Positions 24,907 to 34,413 of a DNA stretch of 64,000 bases are shown here, one piece after another; positions within the stretch are counted from its first letter, which is position 1; every line of letters starts with the position of its first letter. Under the pieces are notes generated by a model. That model saw only the letters and a list, made by a program, of their open reading frames with translations. It was not told the origin of the DNA and ran no database searches. Made by a program: the position numbers and the translations under genes. The stretch spans positions 1 through 64,000 of the forward strand of contig CAWJNN010000047.1 in the NCBI GenBank assembly GCA_963844115.1, read 5' to 3'. Origin of the DNA: CS4-C045 sp963844115 (GTDB lineage Bacteria > Planctomycetota > Planctomycetia > Pirellulales > UBA7805).

Positions 24907-27088
24907 AGCCGTCATCGACGTTCGTCATCTCACTCGGTGCTTCGGCCAGTTGACCGCTGTGGATGATGTCAGCTTCGAGGTCGAACGGGGGGCCATTTTC
25001 GGCTTGCTCGGGCCCAATGGCAGCGGCAAGTCGACCATCATCCGCATGCTGTGCGGCGTGCTGGCTCCGACCTCCGGCGACGCAACGGTGCTCGGCCATG
25101 ATGTCGTCGACGAGGCCGAAGCCATCAAACGGCGGATCGGCTACATGTCGCAACGGTTCAGCCTCTATACCGATCTGAGCGTCCGCGAAAACCTGGACTT
25201 CTACGGCCGCATCTATGGACTTGATCCAGAGCGATTGGCTGGACGTTCGGCTGACGTTTTGGAATTAACATCGCTCGGTGACAAGTTGGACCAATTGGCC
25301 GGCACGCTTTCCGGTGGATGGAAACAGCGACTCGCGTTGGCCTGCGCACTCATTCACGAGCCCGAAGTGGTGTTCCTCGACGAACCGACGGCCGGCATCG
25401 ACCCGGTCGCTCGCCGCGACCTGTGGGATTTGCTATTTGACCTGGCGGCCCGCGGCGTGACCTTCTTTGTCACGACGCATTATATGGACGAAGCCGAACG
25501 CTGCAGCGACGTGGGCTATATTTATCAGTCCAAGCTGATCGTCTACGGCGAACCAGCGGATTTGAAACTGCTACCGCAGGTGACGCCGCCCGGAACGCGT
25601 CGCTGGGAATTGGAACTCGAAGATCCGACCAGGCATGTCGGTAGAATACGCAAACTGGAAAACGTGCTCGACGCCACGCTGTTTGGGCAGACGATTCACG
25701 TGCTGGCGCGCGAGTCGATGACGGCCGAAAAGTTCGCCTCCGAAGCGGGCACTGCAGTACAGCCTCGCGAGATCGCGCCGACCTTGGAGGACGTCTTTGT
25801 AACGCTCAGCCGCGATGCTGAAGATGCGTTGGGCACGGCGCCAAATTCACCGCCCGAATCACCAGCTAAATCACCGCCGAAACTCGATTCAGAAAAGCCA
25901 TCGCAGCATCCGCGACCCCCCGAACGACCAAAGACGCCGTCGACCTATGGCCTGCTCGCCGTGCTGCTCAAAGAATTCTCCCACATCCGGCGCGAACCGA
26001 TCACGTTATTCTTTATGTTTGCCGTGCCGGTACTACAGACATTTATCTTCGGCTACGCGATCAACACCGAGATTGAAAACATCCCGGCGGTGGTCTATGA
26101 CCTGGACGGACGGATCGAAGCCCGCGAGCTGCGCGAAGCCTTTGACAATACACGGACCTTTACGCTTATTGATCGAGTGCTTGACGAGGAGTCCTTTCGT
26201 CGCGCGATCACGTCCGGCCGGGCAAGAGTGGGCATCCGCATTCCCGCCGACTACACCGATAAACTGCTCAACGGCGAGCAAGCTCAGGTACAGGTTCTGA
26301 TCGACGGCAGCGACTCTCAGGTGGCCTCTACGGCGCTACATGCCGCGTCCTTGCTGGGGATGGTTGTTTCGGCAAAGCGTGCGCGCGGTTTTGCCGAGCG
26401 GCTGCCGACCGTACCGTCCCGCGACTCGGTCGGAAACCCAGCGATGCCCGTGGACATCCGGCCGCGGCTATTATTCAATCCTGATTTGGAGAGTTCGCAT
26501 TTCTTCGTGCCTGGCCTGGTAGGCATCATTCTGCAACTTGTGACGCTATTCTTGACATCTTTTGCCATCGTGCGTGAACGAGAACGTGGCACGCTCGAAC
26601 AACTGTTTGTCACACCCGTGGGAAAGACGGGCCTGTTGCTCGGCAAGCTAACGCCGTACGCGATCTTAGGCTTCCTCGAAATGCTGATTGTACTGACCGT
26701 CATGGTCTATGTATTCGGCGTGCCGATTCACGGCAGCCTCCCGCTGCTACTGACTTTGTCGCTGCTGTTTCTGATTTGCGGATTGGGGCTTGGCATGTTC
26801 GTTTCCACGATCGCCCAAACTCAACTTCAGGCCATTCAGTTCGCTTTTTTGATCATGTTGCCGTCCGTGTTACTTTCCGGCTTCATGTTTCCGCGCAGCG
26901 AAATGCCGCTGCCGATTTACATTCTGACGTTTGCCATCCCGGTTACCTATTTCCTGGAAATCTTACGAGGGATTGTGCTGCGCGGGGCCGATTTCATCGA
27001 CTTGTTGCCTCACGTAATCGGGCTCATCATCTGTTGCCTGGTGATCCTGGGTCTGAGCCTAAGTCGTTTCCGCAAGCAACTCGCTTAG
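24899..27088 (+). CDS. ABC exporter with ATPase and permease fused in one polypeptide
   Basis: A 729-residue protein. Residues 1-300 form an ATPase: Walker A GLLGPNGSGKST, signature LSGGWKQRLALACAL, Walker B VVFLDEPTAGIDP, H-loop VTTHYMDEAE. A Pro/Ser-rich linker (about 315-345) leads to an ABC-2 permease (about 350-729) with a first helix (FFMFAVPVLQTFIFGYAIN), a periplasmic domain, and five helices including SSHFFVPGLVGIILQLVTLF and the family block FMFPRSEMPLPIYILTFAIP. In E. coli the equivalents are separate (YbhF, YbhS, YbhR). One fused half-transporter would dimerise, with the adjacent adaptor completing the exporter. The substrate is unknown; related systems move drugs or other hydrophobic compounds. 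Confidence 0.92.
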   Translation: MSEAVIDVRHLTRCFGQLTAVDDVSFEVERGAIFGLLGPNGSGKSTIIRMLCGVLAPTSGDATVLGHDVVDEAEAIKRRIGYMSQRFSLYTDLSVRENLDFYGRIYGLDPERLAGRSADVLELTSLGDKLDQLAGTLSGGWKQRLALACALIHEPEVVFLDEPTAGIDPVARRDLWDLLFDLAARGVTFFVTTHYMDEAERCSDVGYIYQSKLIVYGEPADLKLLPQVTPPGTRRWELELEDPTRHVGRIRKLENVLDATLFGQTIHVLARESMTAEKFASEAGTAVQPREIAPTLEDVFVTLSRDAEDALGTAPNSPPESPAKSPPKLDSEKPSQHPRPPERPKTPSTYGLLAVLLKEFSHIRREPITLFFMFAVPVLQTFIFGYAINTEIENIPAVVYDLDGRIEARELREAFDNTRTFTLIDRVLDEESFRRAITSGRARVGIRIPADYTDKLLNGEQAQVQVLIDGSDSQVASTALHAASLLGMVVSAKRARGFAERLPTVPSRDSVGNPAMPVDIRPRLLFNPDLESSHFFVPGLVGIILQLVTLFLTSFAIVRERERGTLEQLFVTPVGKTGLLLGKLTPYAILGFLEMLIVLTVMVYVFGVPIHGSLPLLLTLSLLFLICGLGLGMFVSTIAQTQLQAIQFAFLIMLPSVLLSGFMFPRSEMPLPIYILTFAIPVTYFLEILRGIVLRGADFIDLLPHVIGLIICCLVILGLSLSRFRKQLA

Positions 27089-27234
27089 GCACAACTCAAG
27101 AATAACTTACTCATTTGCAATGTATTTCTAATGAGCGAAGATAAGCGAGGATTAGTGTTCCAATCTTTTCGATCCGTCCTCCAACCACGAGAACGTTGCA
27201 GTGTCCGGACTGCACAATGTCCCGACCGCACAGT

Positions 27235-27291
27235 CAAGAACGCTACAAGCTGATGGGAGCCGCATTCGAAGTATGTAAAGAAATCGGATAA
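27235..27291 (+). pseudogene. Fragment of a GxxExxY-type protein
   Basis: The short reading YKLMGAAFEVCKEIG followed by a stop resembles the N-terminal signature of GxxExxY proteins (GAAFEVxxxLG). The rest of the gene is absent. Otherwise 27089-27480 holds only a terminator. Confidence 0.3.
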
Positions 27292-27374
27292 TGGCCGCGT
27301 TGTAGTACATTTCGACATCTTGCACGTCTTGAATATCTGGTAGCGGATTTGTTGTTGGCCTGGCGTAACCGTAA

Positions 27375-27411
27375 CGCCCCTGGATCGAATGATCGATCCA
27401 GGGGCGTTTTT
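27375..27411 (+). terminator. Strong Rho-independent terminator
   Basis: CGCCCCTGGATCG, a six-base loop and CGATCCAGGGGCG form a perfect 13-pair stem followed by TTTTT. It ends rightward transcription, probably of the ABC exporter operon, whose last stop is about 290 bases upstream. Confidence 0.9.
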
Positions 27412-27481
27412 GCGATCGCTAGAATTACTCACACCCGTTCGGCGCGGGAGTCGGCATCCGTTTGCCAGCTCTTCCGCATCA

Positions 27482-27730
27482 TGCACCGCCAAAGATGAGG
27501 TCGACCAGATAGGCTGCAGCGACGTCATCCTTCGCTCGCAAACGAATGAAATATGTTCGGCCTGCCTGAACCTGGAATCGCCCGTCGGTGACACCGTCCC
27601 CGGGTTCAAGCTCCAGGAGGTTGACGCCACTTGTGTCTTCAATCTCCAGGTCGGCGATAGCCTGGTCAACAAGGGCCAAATGCACATCGCGTGTGGTCAA
27701 AAAACTCAGCCGATCTGCAACTAGGGACGA
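27482..27730 (-). pseudogene. C-terminal fragment of a secreted or surface protein
   Basis: The leftward frame encodes LALVDQAIADLEIEDTSGVN, then FQVQAGRTYFIRLRAKDD and ends AAYLVDLIFGGA. The strand pattern and YFIRL block look like a beta-sandwich domain at the end of an extracellular protein. Its 5' side is replaced by the dispersed repeat at 27752, so only the tail survives. Confidence 0.4.
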
Positions 27731-27751
27731 TGACGGGCGTTGCGAAAGTGG

Positions 27752-27911
27752 CTGGTCATCAACCTCGGCCGAGGTTGGCGGCGGCAATCTTCGCCCAGAT
27801 AGGACAGACCGTTGGCGGTCACATCAAAAGGTCAGCAATTGGAGTTGGTGGAGCAGAATCCAGTTGACCGGCGGACAGGCCAGCGCGATGGTGAAAGCTT
27901 CCGCTTTCCCC
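27752..27911 (+). repeat. Dispersed repeat, copy 2 (solo leader of the integrase element)
   Basis: About 160 bases matching the reverse complement of 9068-9230, from CTGGTCATCAACCTC to TTCCGCTTTCCCC, with scattered substitutions and one-base indels. Here the integrase coding region does not follow, so this is a solo end or the scar of a deleted element. Confidence 0.85.
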
Positions 27912-27946
27912 CGTTCCATCATGTACATCGGTGTTCCGACAGTCGC

Positions 27947-28075
27947 TATTCTGCGTCGGCAAGCAGGTCGATTCGTTTGAGCACTTCGGGATCGATCTTC
28001 TTTCTCAGCTCGTTCAACCGCTGATGCTCCTCCGGAGACAAGCGAATTGGCTGTCCCCCGTTGCTCTTCCATCCG
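27947..28075 (-). pseudogene. Short C-terminal fragment overlapping the end of the enzyme I gene
   Basis: In a frame different from enzyme I, the DNA reads QPIRLSPEEHQRLNELRKKI then DPEVLKRIDLLADAE and a stop at 27947. It looks like a helical protein end. It may be an unrelated gene end fused to the shortened enzyme I gene. The family is not recognised. Confidence 0.3.
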
Positions 28076-29731
28076 CGCACAGGGCGTCTTCTGCGAGCGC
28101 GACGAGTTCGCTGTGTCGCACGCTACGAATGCTACAGCGGACGCGCGCGGCACGCACAGGACTCATGCTCAACTGGCGAATGCCAAGTCCAACGAGCAGG
28201 CAAGCGGTACCCACATCACCGGCCGACTCACCACAAACGCAGCACTCGCGGCCCGCTTCGTCACATGCCTCGACGACGTGGCGAATAGCTCTCAACACGG
28301 AAGGATGCCGGACGGAGTAGTCGTCGGTCAGTTCCGCGGCGTCGCGGTCAGCCGCCAGCATCAACTGGGTTAAGTCGTTCGTTCCGATGCTAACGAAATC
28401 CACCTGCTGAAGAACCTCCTTGAGAGAGAACAAGGCGGCGGGAGTCTCAATCATCGCTCCCAGACGCGGCGCCTTGTCCAAATTCATTTCGTCGGCCAAC
28501 CGCTCGACATGCTGACAGGCCCCCGCAAGATCGCTCTCACCTAGCACCAGGGGGAACAGAATCCGCAGATCTCCGTTTGCGCTTGCGGTCAGAAGGGCGC
28601 GAAGCTGCGGTGTGAACAACTCCGGATGCGCAAGCGAGAACCGCAGGCCGCGCGAGCCAAGCTTGGGATTGGCTTCGTGATGCGAAATGAGAAACATGGG
28701 CACCTTATCACCGCCCAGATCCAGCGTGCGAACTACTAGTTGCTGCCCGTTAAGGCCATCGAGCAGATGTTGGTAGACGTCAAGCTGTCGTTCATAGGTG
28801 GGGGCTTCCGGCGAATCCATGTAGAGAAACTCGGTGCGGAACAGGCCCACACCGTCCAGGTGATGCGCGGCCACCTGCGCTAGCTCGTCAACGCGATTGA
28901 GGTTGGCCAGCAACGAGACGCGTACTCCGTCCAGCGTGACACATTCCAATCCTTCCGCGTCTAAGGCAGCGACACCCGCGGCGTCATAATCGCTTCTAAG
29001 AATGCCCAAATCCGCAGAGGCTGTATCTGTTGGCGCCAGAGTGACACAACCGCTTTTGCCATCAATTAGCACCTGTAATCCGGGTGTAATTCGCGTTGTT
29101 GCATGAGGTACACCTGTTACCGCCGGAATTCCCAGCGCACGTGCGAGAATGGCCGCATGGCTGTTCTCGCCACCTTTCTCGGTGACGATGCCGACAACGT
29201 CGTCGCGGTCGATATCGATCGTGTCCGACGGCAGCAGTTCGCGAGCGACAATCACCGAGCCCGGTGGGAGCCGTACATATCGCTGAAAATCGCTCGATAC
29301 GAGTTGTCGTATCAACCGGTTGCCAAGATCGCGAATATCTTGGCCTCGTTCCTTTAGGTACTCGTTTTCCAGAGCACCAGCAGATGAGCCAAATCAGCAA
29401 CCTGCGCGGCCAGCGCCTGTTCCACATTCACCAGGTCGCCACGCACCCGCTGCTGAACTTGTTCCGTAAACTGCCGATCGTGCAGCAGAGTCAGGTGGGC
29501 GGAGAAGATGGACGAATAAGTCTCGCCAAGATCGGACAGGACTCGTCGTTCGAGCTGCTTCAGCTCGCTGCGCGATCTTTCCAGCGCTTGATGAAACCGA
29601 TCGATTTCGCTATCAACAGCATCTTGGCCAATCTGATAACGCGGAATCTCGATGCTTCCGCCGAAATCGTAGAGGAAGGCTGTCCCTTTGGCATATCCAG
29701 GCGAAACAGGTCGCCCCGTTAATTTTTCCAC
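28014..29731 (-). CDS. ptsI: PTS enzyme I-like PEP-protein phosphotransferase, frameshifted
   Basis: About 572 residues from a GTG start at 29731, preceded by GGAGGT. The N-terminal domain begins LTGRPVSPGYAKGTAFLY. The phosphorylated His lies in VTEKGGENSHAAILARALGI. The PEP-binding barrel has VGLFRTEFLYMDS, LDLGGDKVPMF, RGLRFSLAHPELF and FVSIGTNDLTQLMLAADRD, and the active Cys lies in ECCVCGESAGD. Enzyme I passes phosphate from PEP to HPr. A one-base shift at about 29358 breaks ALENEYLKERGQDIR. No HPr or EII gene is near, so it may serve regulation rather than sugar uptake. The extreme C-terminus differs from the family and may be replaced. Confidence 0.85.
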
Positions 29732-30061
29732 GACCCACCTCCATACATCGTCGACAGCACTAACGCCCACAAGCGATAAGCGCGGTCGATGATATCGAGA
29801 AATAGCCGCGCCTCAATCACTTATAGATATTCTATTCGATCAGGGGCTGCTCACAATCTTACTTACGACAGGCCTTTTACGGGCTCCCCTCGACGAGTTC
29901 GCCCCAGGAGACGCCCGTTATAATGAACCCAGGCATGCCTATTAGCCGAATTGTCAGCAACGTCTAACCGACAGTTGTGGCGTCGATCGTCCGGCTTGGT
30001 AATTGCATGAGTGATCGGACAGCTCATAGATTCGCAAACTCAGCAAACAGGAGATGATGAT

Positions 30062-31591
30062 GTGAACGGTACGCGTTCGAATCGCGAGGTTTCCGATTTA
30101 CCTGCTGTAGCGCAGGTCCTCCTGGAGCGCTCTGGCGACGATCTCTGTGGCGCGAGGCAGGTGACGGTTGTGCAAATGGTCGAGCACTTGGGCCGCACGT
30201 TTCAGCTTTCGCAAACCGAGGCGGAGAATCTGTTTGATTGCCTCAAGGAAGCAGGTGTTGTCACATGGGATCGCGAAGCGGATGACGGAAGCTTTACGGA
30301 CGACGAGAGCCACCGGCATCGATGGCGCATTTCGATCGAACCTCTGTCCCAGGCGGATCAGAAACCGCTACGAATCAAATCGCATGATGCGGAAACTTCA
30401 GCCGCAGACGAAACCAGACCCGCCGTCGATCTTTTGCATCGGGCAATTCGTGCGCGGGCTACGGACATCCACCTCGATCCCTATGGCGACGAGTTAGAAG
30501 TGCGATTCCGAATCGACGGGCGGCTGGAGCACTATTGCCGGATGAGTCACGACGTAGGGATGCGTTTGATCACACAGCTCAAGGTCATGGCCAACGTCGA
30601 CATCGCCGATCCGTTTCATTCTCAAGAAAGTCGACTGAATCTGCCCATTTCTCTTTCAGACCATGCCGTTCGATTCACCGCCATGCGAGTCACGGACGGC
30701 GAGGCCGTAGCGCTGCGTATTTTGCATCATCGACAATTGCTCCGGCCGCTCGGCTCGCTCGGCTTGTCGACGGTGGCGCTGCAACAGGTGCATGACTTGG
30801 TGAAACGCGGCGAAGGCATCGTGCTCGTGACCGGGCCGACCGGTATGGGAAAGACAACGACGGCTTATTCCTTGCTGCACGCGCTCGACGACGGTCATCG
30901 CAATATCGTCACGATTGAGGACCCAGTGGAGTTGAGAGTTCTCCCCTTTTTGCAGATGGCAGTTGACCGGCACCACGATGTGACGATGGTCAGTGGCCTG
31001 CGAACGTTGCTCCGCATGGACCCGGATATCGTCATGATCGGCGAAATACGCGGGCGCGAAACGGCCGAAGTGGCGATGCGGGCCGCGAGTTCCGGCAAGT
31101 ACGTAATTAGCACGTTTCACACGCGCGATGTCGCATCGACCGTGACGGCGTTGCGGGACTTGAACGTGGATTCGCGATCGCTAGCCGGTAACCTACGCGC
31201 CATTATTTCACAGCGGCTCGTTCGTCGTCTTTGCCGCAAATGCTGTCGCAGGCGTGCTATTGAACCACACGAACGTCAGGTCTTCGAGGCGCACGGGCTG
31301 GAGCCGACGGACGAACTATCTGTGCCGGTCGGCTGCGAGGATTGTCGTGGGACGGGATACTACGAACGAATCGGTGTTTTCGAAATCGACGCCAACAATG
31401 CAGCGGTCGCCATGGCCATCGAACACGGAGCCGCGGAAGACGAAATTCGCGACATGTTGCACAGCTCTGGAAATATCAGTCTGTTGACCGATGCCCTGAA
31501 TAAAGTCCGTGAGGGGATCACCAGCCTCGAAGAAGCACGGTCGATGACGTTGGTTTCCTTTGCAGGCTCCGAAGCAGCGAGTGGAAATTAA
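30062..31591 (+). CDS. GspE/PilB-type secretion or pilus ATPase without its system
   Basis: About 509 residues from the GTG at 30062 with AGGAG eight bases upstream; an earlier GTG at 30011 is also in frame. The ATPase core has RATDIHLDPYGDELEVRFRI, Walker A VTGPTGMGKTTTAYSLL, the Asp box VTIEDPVEL, Walker B DPDIVMIGEIRGRETAE, the His box ISTFHTRDV and a zinc-finger insert (LCRKC and CEDCRGTGYYERIGVFE). GspE and PilB power type II secretion or type IV pilus assembly. No other Gsp or Pil gene is nearby. The N-terminal about 130 residues are unlike the usual N1 domain and contain a winged-helix-like stretch. Confidence 0.85.
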   Translation: MNGTRSNREVSDLPAVAQVLLERSGDDLCGARQVTVVQMVEHLGRTFQLSQTEAENLFDCLKEAGVVTWDREADDGSFTDDESHRHRWRISIEPLSQADQKPLRIKSHDAETSAADETRPAVDLLHRAIRARATDIHLDPYGDELEVRFRIDGRLEHYCRMSHDVGMRLITQLKVMANVDIADPFHSQESRLNLPISLSDHAVRFTAMRVTDGEAVALRILHHRQLLRPLGSLGLSTVALQQVHDLVKRGEGIVLVTGPTGMGKTTTAYSLLHALDDGHRNIVTIEDPVELRVLPFLQMAVDRHHDVTMVSGLRTLLRMDPDIVMIGEIRGRETAEVAMRAASSGKYVISTFHTRDVASTVTALRDLNVDSRSLAGNLRAIISQRLVRRLCRKCCRRRAIEPHERQVFEAHGLEPTDELSVPVGCEDCRGTGYYERIGVFEIDANNAAVAMAIEHGAAEDEIRDMLHSSGNISLLTDALNKVREGITSLEEARSMTLVSFAGSEAASGN

Positions 31592-31609
31592 CAGCTAGGA
31601 CATTTCTGA

Positions 31610-31702
31610 ACCTATCGCGAAAAAGTCAAACAGAAGCTCGGCGTTAAGAACGGCGCCGAGCTGATGCAGCGCGCCGTGCAGTGGATACTGGAGAACGGCT
31701 GA
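31610..31702 (+). pseudogene. C-terminal tail of a LuxR/NarL-type response regulator
   Basis: The frame reads TYREKVKQKLGVKNGAELMQ then RAVQWILENG and stops. This is the last about 30 residues of a LuxR helix-turn-helix (recognition helix end and dimer helix). Everything upstream is missing, so it is a scar of a lost regulator gene. Confidence 0.65.
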
Positions 31703-31709
31703 GCGCTGC

Positions 31710-32723
31710 TCAGTCGATCAGCAGTACCTTGGCTCCCTTGACACGCCCCCGTTTCAATTCGACGAGGGCACGGTTGGCATCTTCGAGTCGATACGTCGTC
31801 ACTTCCGGATGGAGCGGAATGTCGGCGGCCAGCGGAAGGAACTCTCGGATGTCGAACTGCGTGATGTTAGCGACCGTTTTGATTTCGCGCTCCAGCCAGA
31901 GATGATCATCGTAGCTCAGCTTCAGGAGCGAATCCTTGTCAGCGTCTTCTTTGCGAATCGCGTTAATCACCAGTCGCCCGCCGGGGCGCAGATTCACCAA
32001 AGCTTCAACAACTGGCTTCCAAGCAGGAGTCGTATCGATGATCGCGTGAAGCCGATCTGGACTTCGATCTGTCGTATCGCCGGCCCAGACTGCGCCCAGT
32101 TGCCGGGCAAAGTCTCGCTCGACCGGGTCTCGCGCAAAGACGTACACTCGTGACGTTGGAAATCGATGACGAGCCATTTGGAGCACAAGATGAGCCGACC
32201 CACCGAACCCGGTCAGACCAAGTGACTCGCCGTCTTTCAGCTGAGTGAGACGCAAGGCCCGATACCCGATGGCCCCGGCGCACAACAGCGGTGCGGCTTC
32301 CGCGTCAGAAAAACATTCGGGAATCGGATAAGCGTAGGCTTCGGGCACCGTCATATATTCGGCGTAGCCGCCGTCCACATCGCGGCCGGTCGCGCGAAAC
32401 ATCGGGCTGAGATTTTCATCGGCGTCGCCGCTGGAGGCGTGAATCCACCCAACGCCCACGCGATCGCCTTGTTTCAGCGATGTGAGACGTCTGCCCAGTT
32501 GCTCGACATGACCGACCACTTCATGGCCCAACACGACAGGCAGGTTCGGTGGCGCGGTCCTGCCTTCGATTTCGTCCAGTTCCGTGTGACAGACCCCGCA
32601 CGCGGAGACACGGAGGAGCACTTCGCCCGGTTTCGGTTCGGGAACGGGCAGGTCGTCGACTAGCTCAAGCGGCGCCTCGACCTGGCTCAGCGATACGATT
32701 TTGCGCAAGATCATTGCCCGCAC
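31710..32723 (-). CDS. Zinc-dependent alcohol dehydrogenase (AdhA-like), structural zinc site lost
   Basis: A 337-residue medium-chain dehydrogenase. The catalytic zinc ligands are present: Cys in SACGVCHTELDEIEG, His in LGHEVVGHVEQLG and Cys in PLLCAGAIGYRAL. The NAD(P) motif is SLGLTGFGGSAHLVLQMA. Members of this group oxidise alcohols or reduce aldehydes with NAD(P)H. The loop after VGVGWIH, which in close relatives holds four cysteines for structural zinc, is short here and reads ASSGDADENLSPMF with no Cys. Convergent with the ATPase gene and LuxR scar; the glucan phosphorylase gene lies 10 bases upstream on the same strand, so the two are probably an operon. Confidence 0.88.
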   Translation of the reverse strand: MRAMILRKIVSLSQVEAPLELVDDLPVPEPKPGEVLLRVSACGVCHTELDEIEGRTAPPNLPVVLGHEVVGHVEQLGRRLTSLKQGDRVGVGWIHASSGDADENLSPMFRATGRDVDGGYAEYMTVPEAYAYPIPECFSDAEAAPLLCAGAIGYRALRLTQLKDGESLGLTGFGGSAHLVLQMARHRFPTSRVYVFARDPVERDFARQLGAVWAGDTTDRSPDRLHAIIDTTPAWKPVVEALVNLRPGGRLVINAIRKEDADKDSLLKLSYDDHLWLEREIKTVANITQFDIREFLPLAADIPLHPEVTTYRLEDANRALVELKRGRVKGAKVLLID

Positions 32724-32733
32724 GGCGACTCTC

Positions 32734-34413
32734 CTAGAGGTAGGCCTTTTGCGCGTATTGCTGCAGCATCCGCTGTGTGTTAAAAAACGAGCCGTTCAAG
32801 GCGATCGCGTGACGCATCACTTCGATGAACCGCTCGCGGTCGCGGTAGAACATCGGTACGATGACTTGCTCCAGCTTCTCGTACAGCGATGCGGCGTCTT
32901 GCGAGCGATGGTTATGGCCCTTATCGTCGCCAATGGCCCAGCCGGTTCTGCCTTCGATGCATCCTTCGATCCACCATCCGTCGAGAATACTCAGCGACGG
33001 AACGCCGTTGATCGCTGCTTTCATACCGCTGGTGCCGGATGCTTCAAGTGGCGGCTGAGGAGTGTTGAGCCAGATGTCCGCTCCGGCGGTCATGATGCGT
33101 CCCATTCGTATATCATAGTTTGGCAGGTAGGCAACCGGCAGTTCGGGGCCCAGCTCGGATGCTTCGCGAAATATCCGTTGAATTAATCGCTTGCTCTCTT
33201 CATCTCGCGGATGAGCTTTGCCAGCGAAGACGAGCTGCAGCGGTCCAATATCGAGGGCGATGCGTCGCAGTCGGCCTATGTCCTCGAACACCAGATCCGC
33301 ACGTTTGTACGCCGCGGCTCGCCTTGCAAACCCGATCGTCAAGACGTCGACGTCGAATCCGGCATTCGATTCACGGTTAATGTACTCAACCAGATCGCGC
33401 TTGGCGCGCTGGTGGGCGGTCCACACTTCATCGTCGGGGATACGTAAGGCATATCGCAAGCTAAAATTGTCCCCCCGCCAACCGGCTATATACCGATCGA
33501 ACAACTCGGCAAAGGGTTCGCAGGCCCAGGTCGCGGCGTGGACGCCATTGGTAATCGAGTCGATCTTGTATTCGGCGAACATGTGGCGCGACGTTTCGCC
33601 ATGTCTCTTGGCTACACCGTTAACGTAGCCGCTCATCGTCAGAGCCAGATAGGTCAAGTTCAGCCGACCTTCGTGGCATACCGGATCGTGCAATCCACAC
33701 GCTTCGCGGCTGCCCAAGACCCGATCGACCAGATCGAGGGGAAACTGGTCGTGTCCCGCGGATACTGGTGTGTGGGTTGTGAATACACATTGGCCGCGGA
33801 CCGTTTCCAGATCGACAAGCTCGAGCGCAGATCGCCCAGCCTTCACCTTTTGTTCGCGCAGCAGTTCGATCGTCAGTAATGCGGCGTGGCCTTCGTTCAT
33901 ATGGAACCGTTCCAAAGCGTCGTAACCGAGCGCCCGCAGGATCCGCACACCTGCGATGCCCAGGACGACTTCCTGGCACAGCCGATAGTGCTGGTCGCCG
34001 CCGTAAAGGTAATCGGTCAACGTCCGATCCCAATCGCCGTTCGCCTCGAGGTCCGTATCGAGCAGAAACACTGGAACAACAAACCCGCCCTCGCCGGTCA
34101 CATCATATCGCCACGCCCCCACACGGACGGTTCGGCCTTCGATTTCGATCGTTGTGCTCGCGCCGGAAGCTTTCAAGAAATCGTCCACGACCCAATGCAC
34201 CGGTTCCTCAGACTGCCAGCCGGAATCATCGAGCCGCTGAAAGAAATAACCTTTCCGGTGCAACAGCGTCACCGCGACCATCGGCATCTGCAGGTCTGCT
34301 GCGGCGCGAATTGTGTCGCCTGCCAGGACACCCAGACCACCTGAATAGGTCGGGATGTCTGCGTGCAGGCCGATCTCCATCGAAAAATAGGCGATTTGGC
34401 GTTCGTCAGTCAT
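32734..34413 (-). CDS. glgP: Alpha-glucan (glycogen) phosphorylase
   Basis: A 559-residue member of the short phosphorylase group. Key parts are AYFSMEIGLHADIPTYSGGL at the start, HMNEGHAALL, VFTTHTPVSAGHDQFP, DSITNGVHAATW, a catalytic region YKRADLVFED and the PLP/phosphate region EASGTSGMKAAINGVP followed by LSILDGWWIEG. It releases glucose 1-phosphate from storage glucan without ATP, supplying the phosphoketolase or glycolytic route. Its start codon overlaps the stop of a small upstream frame (ATGA). Intact. Confidence 0.93.
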   Translation of the reverse strand: MTDERQIAYFSMEIGLHADIPTYSGGLGVLAGDTIRAAADLQMPMVAVTLLHRKGYFFQRLDDSGWQSEEPVHWVVDDFLKASGASTTIEIEGRTVRVGAWRYDVTGEGGFVVPVFLLDTDLEANGDWDRTLTDYLYGGDQHYRLCQEVVLGIAGVRILRALGYDALERFHMNEGHAALLTIELLREQKVKAGRSALELVDLETVRGQCVFTTHTPVSAGHDQFPLDLVDRVLGSREACGLHDPVCHEGRLNLTYLALTMSGYVNGVAKRHGETSRHMFAEYKIDSITNGVHAATWACEPFAELFDRYIAGWRGDNFSLRYALRIPDDEVWTAHQRAKRDLVEYINRESNAGFDVDVLTIGFARRAAAYKRADLVFEDIGRLRRIALDIGPLQLVFAGKAHPRDEESKRLIQRIFREASELGPELPVAYLPNYDIRMGRIMTAGADIWLNTPQPPLEASGTSGMKAAINGVPSLSILDGWWIEGCIEGRTGWAIGDDKGHNHRSQDAASLYEKLEQVIVPMFYRDRERFIEVMRHAIALNGSFFNTQRMLQQYAQKAYL

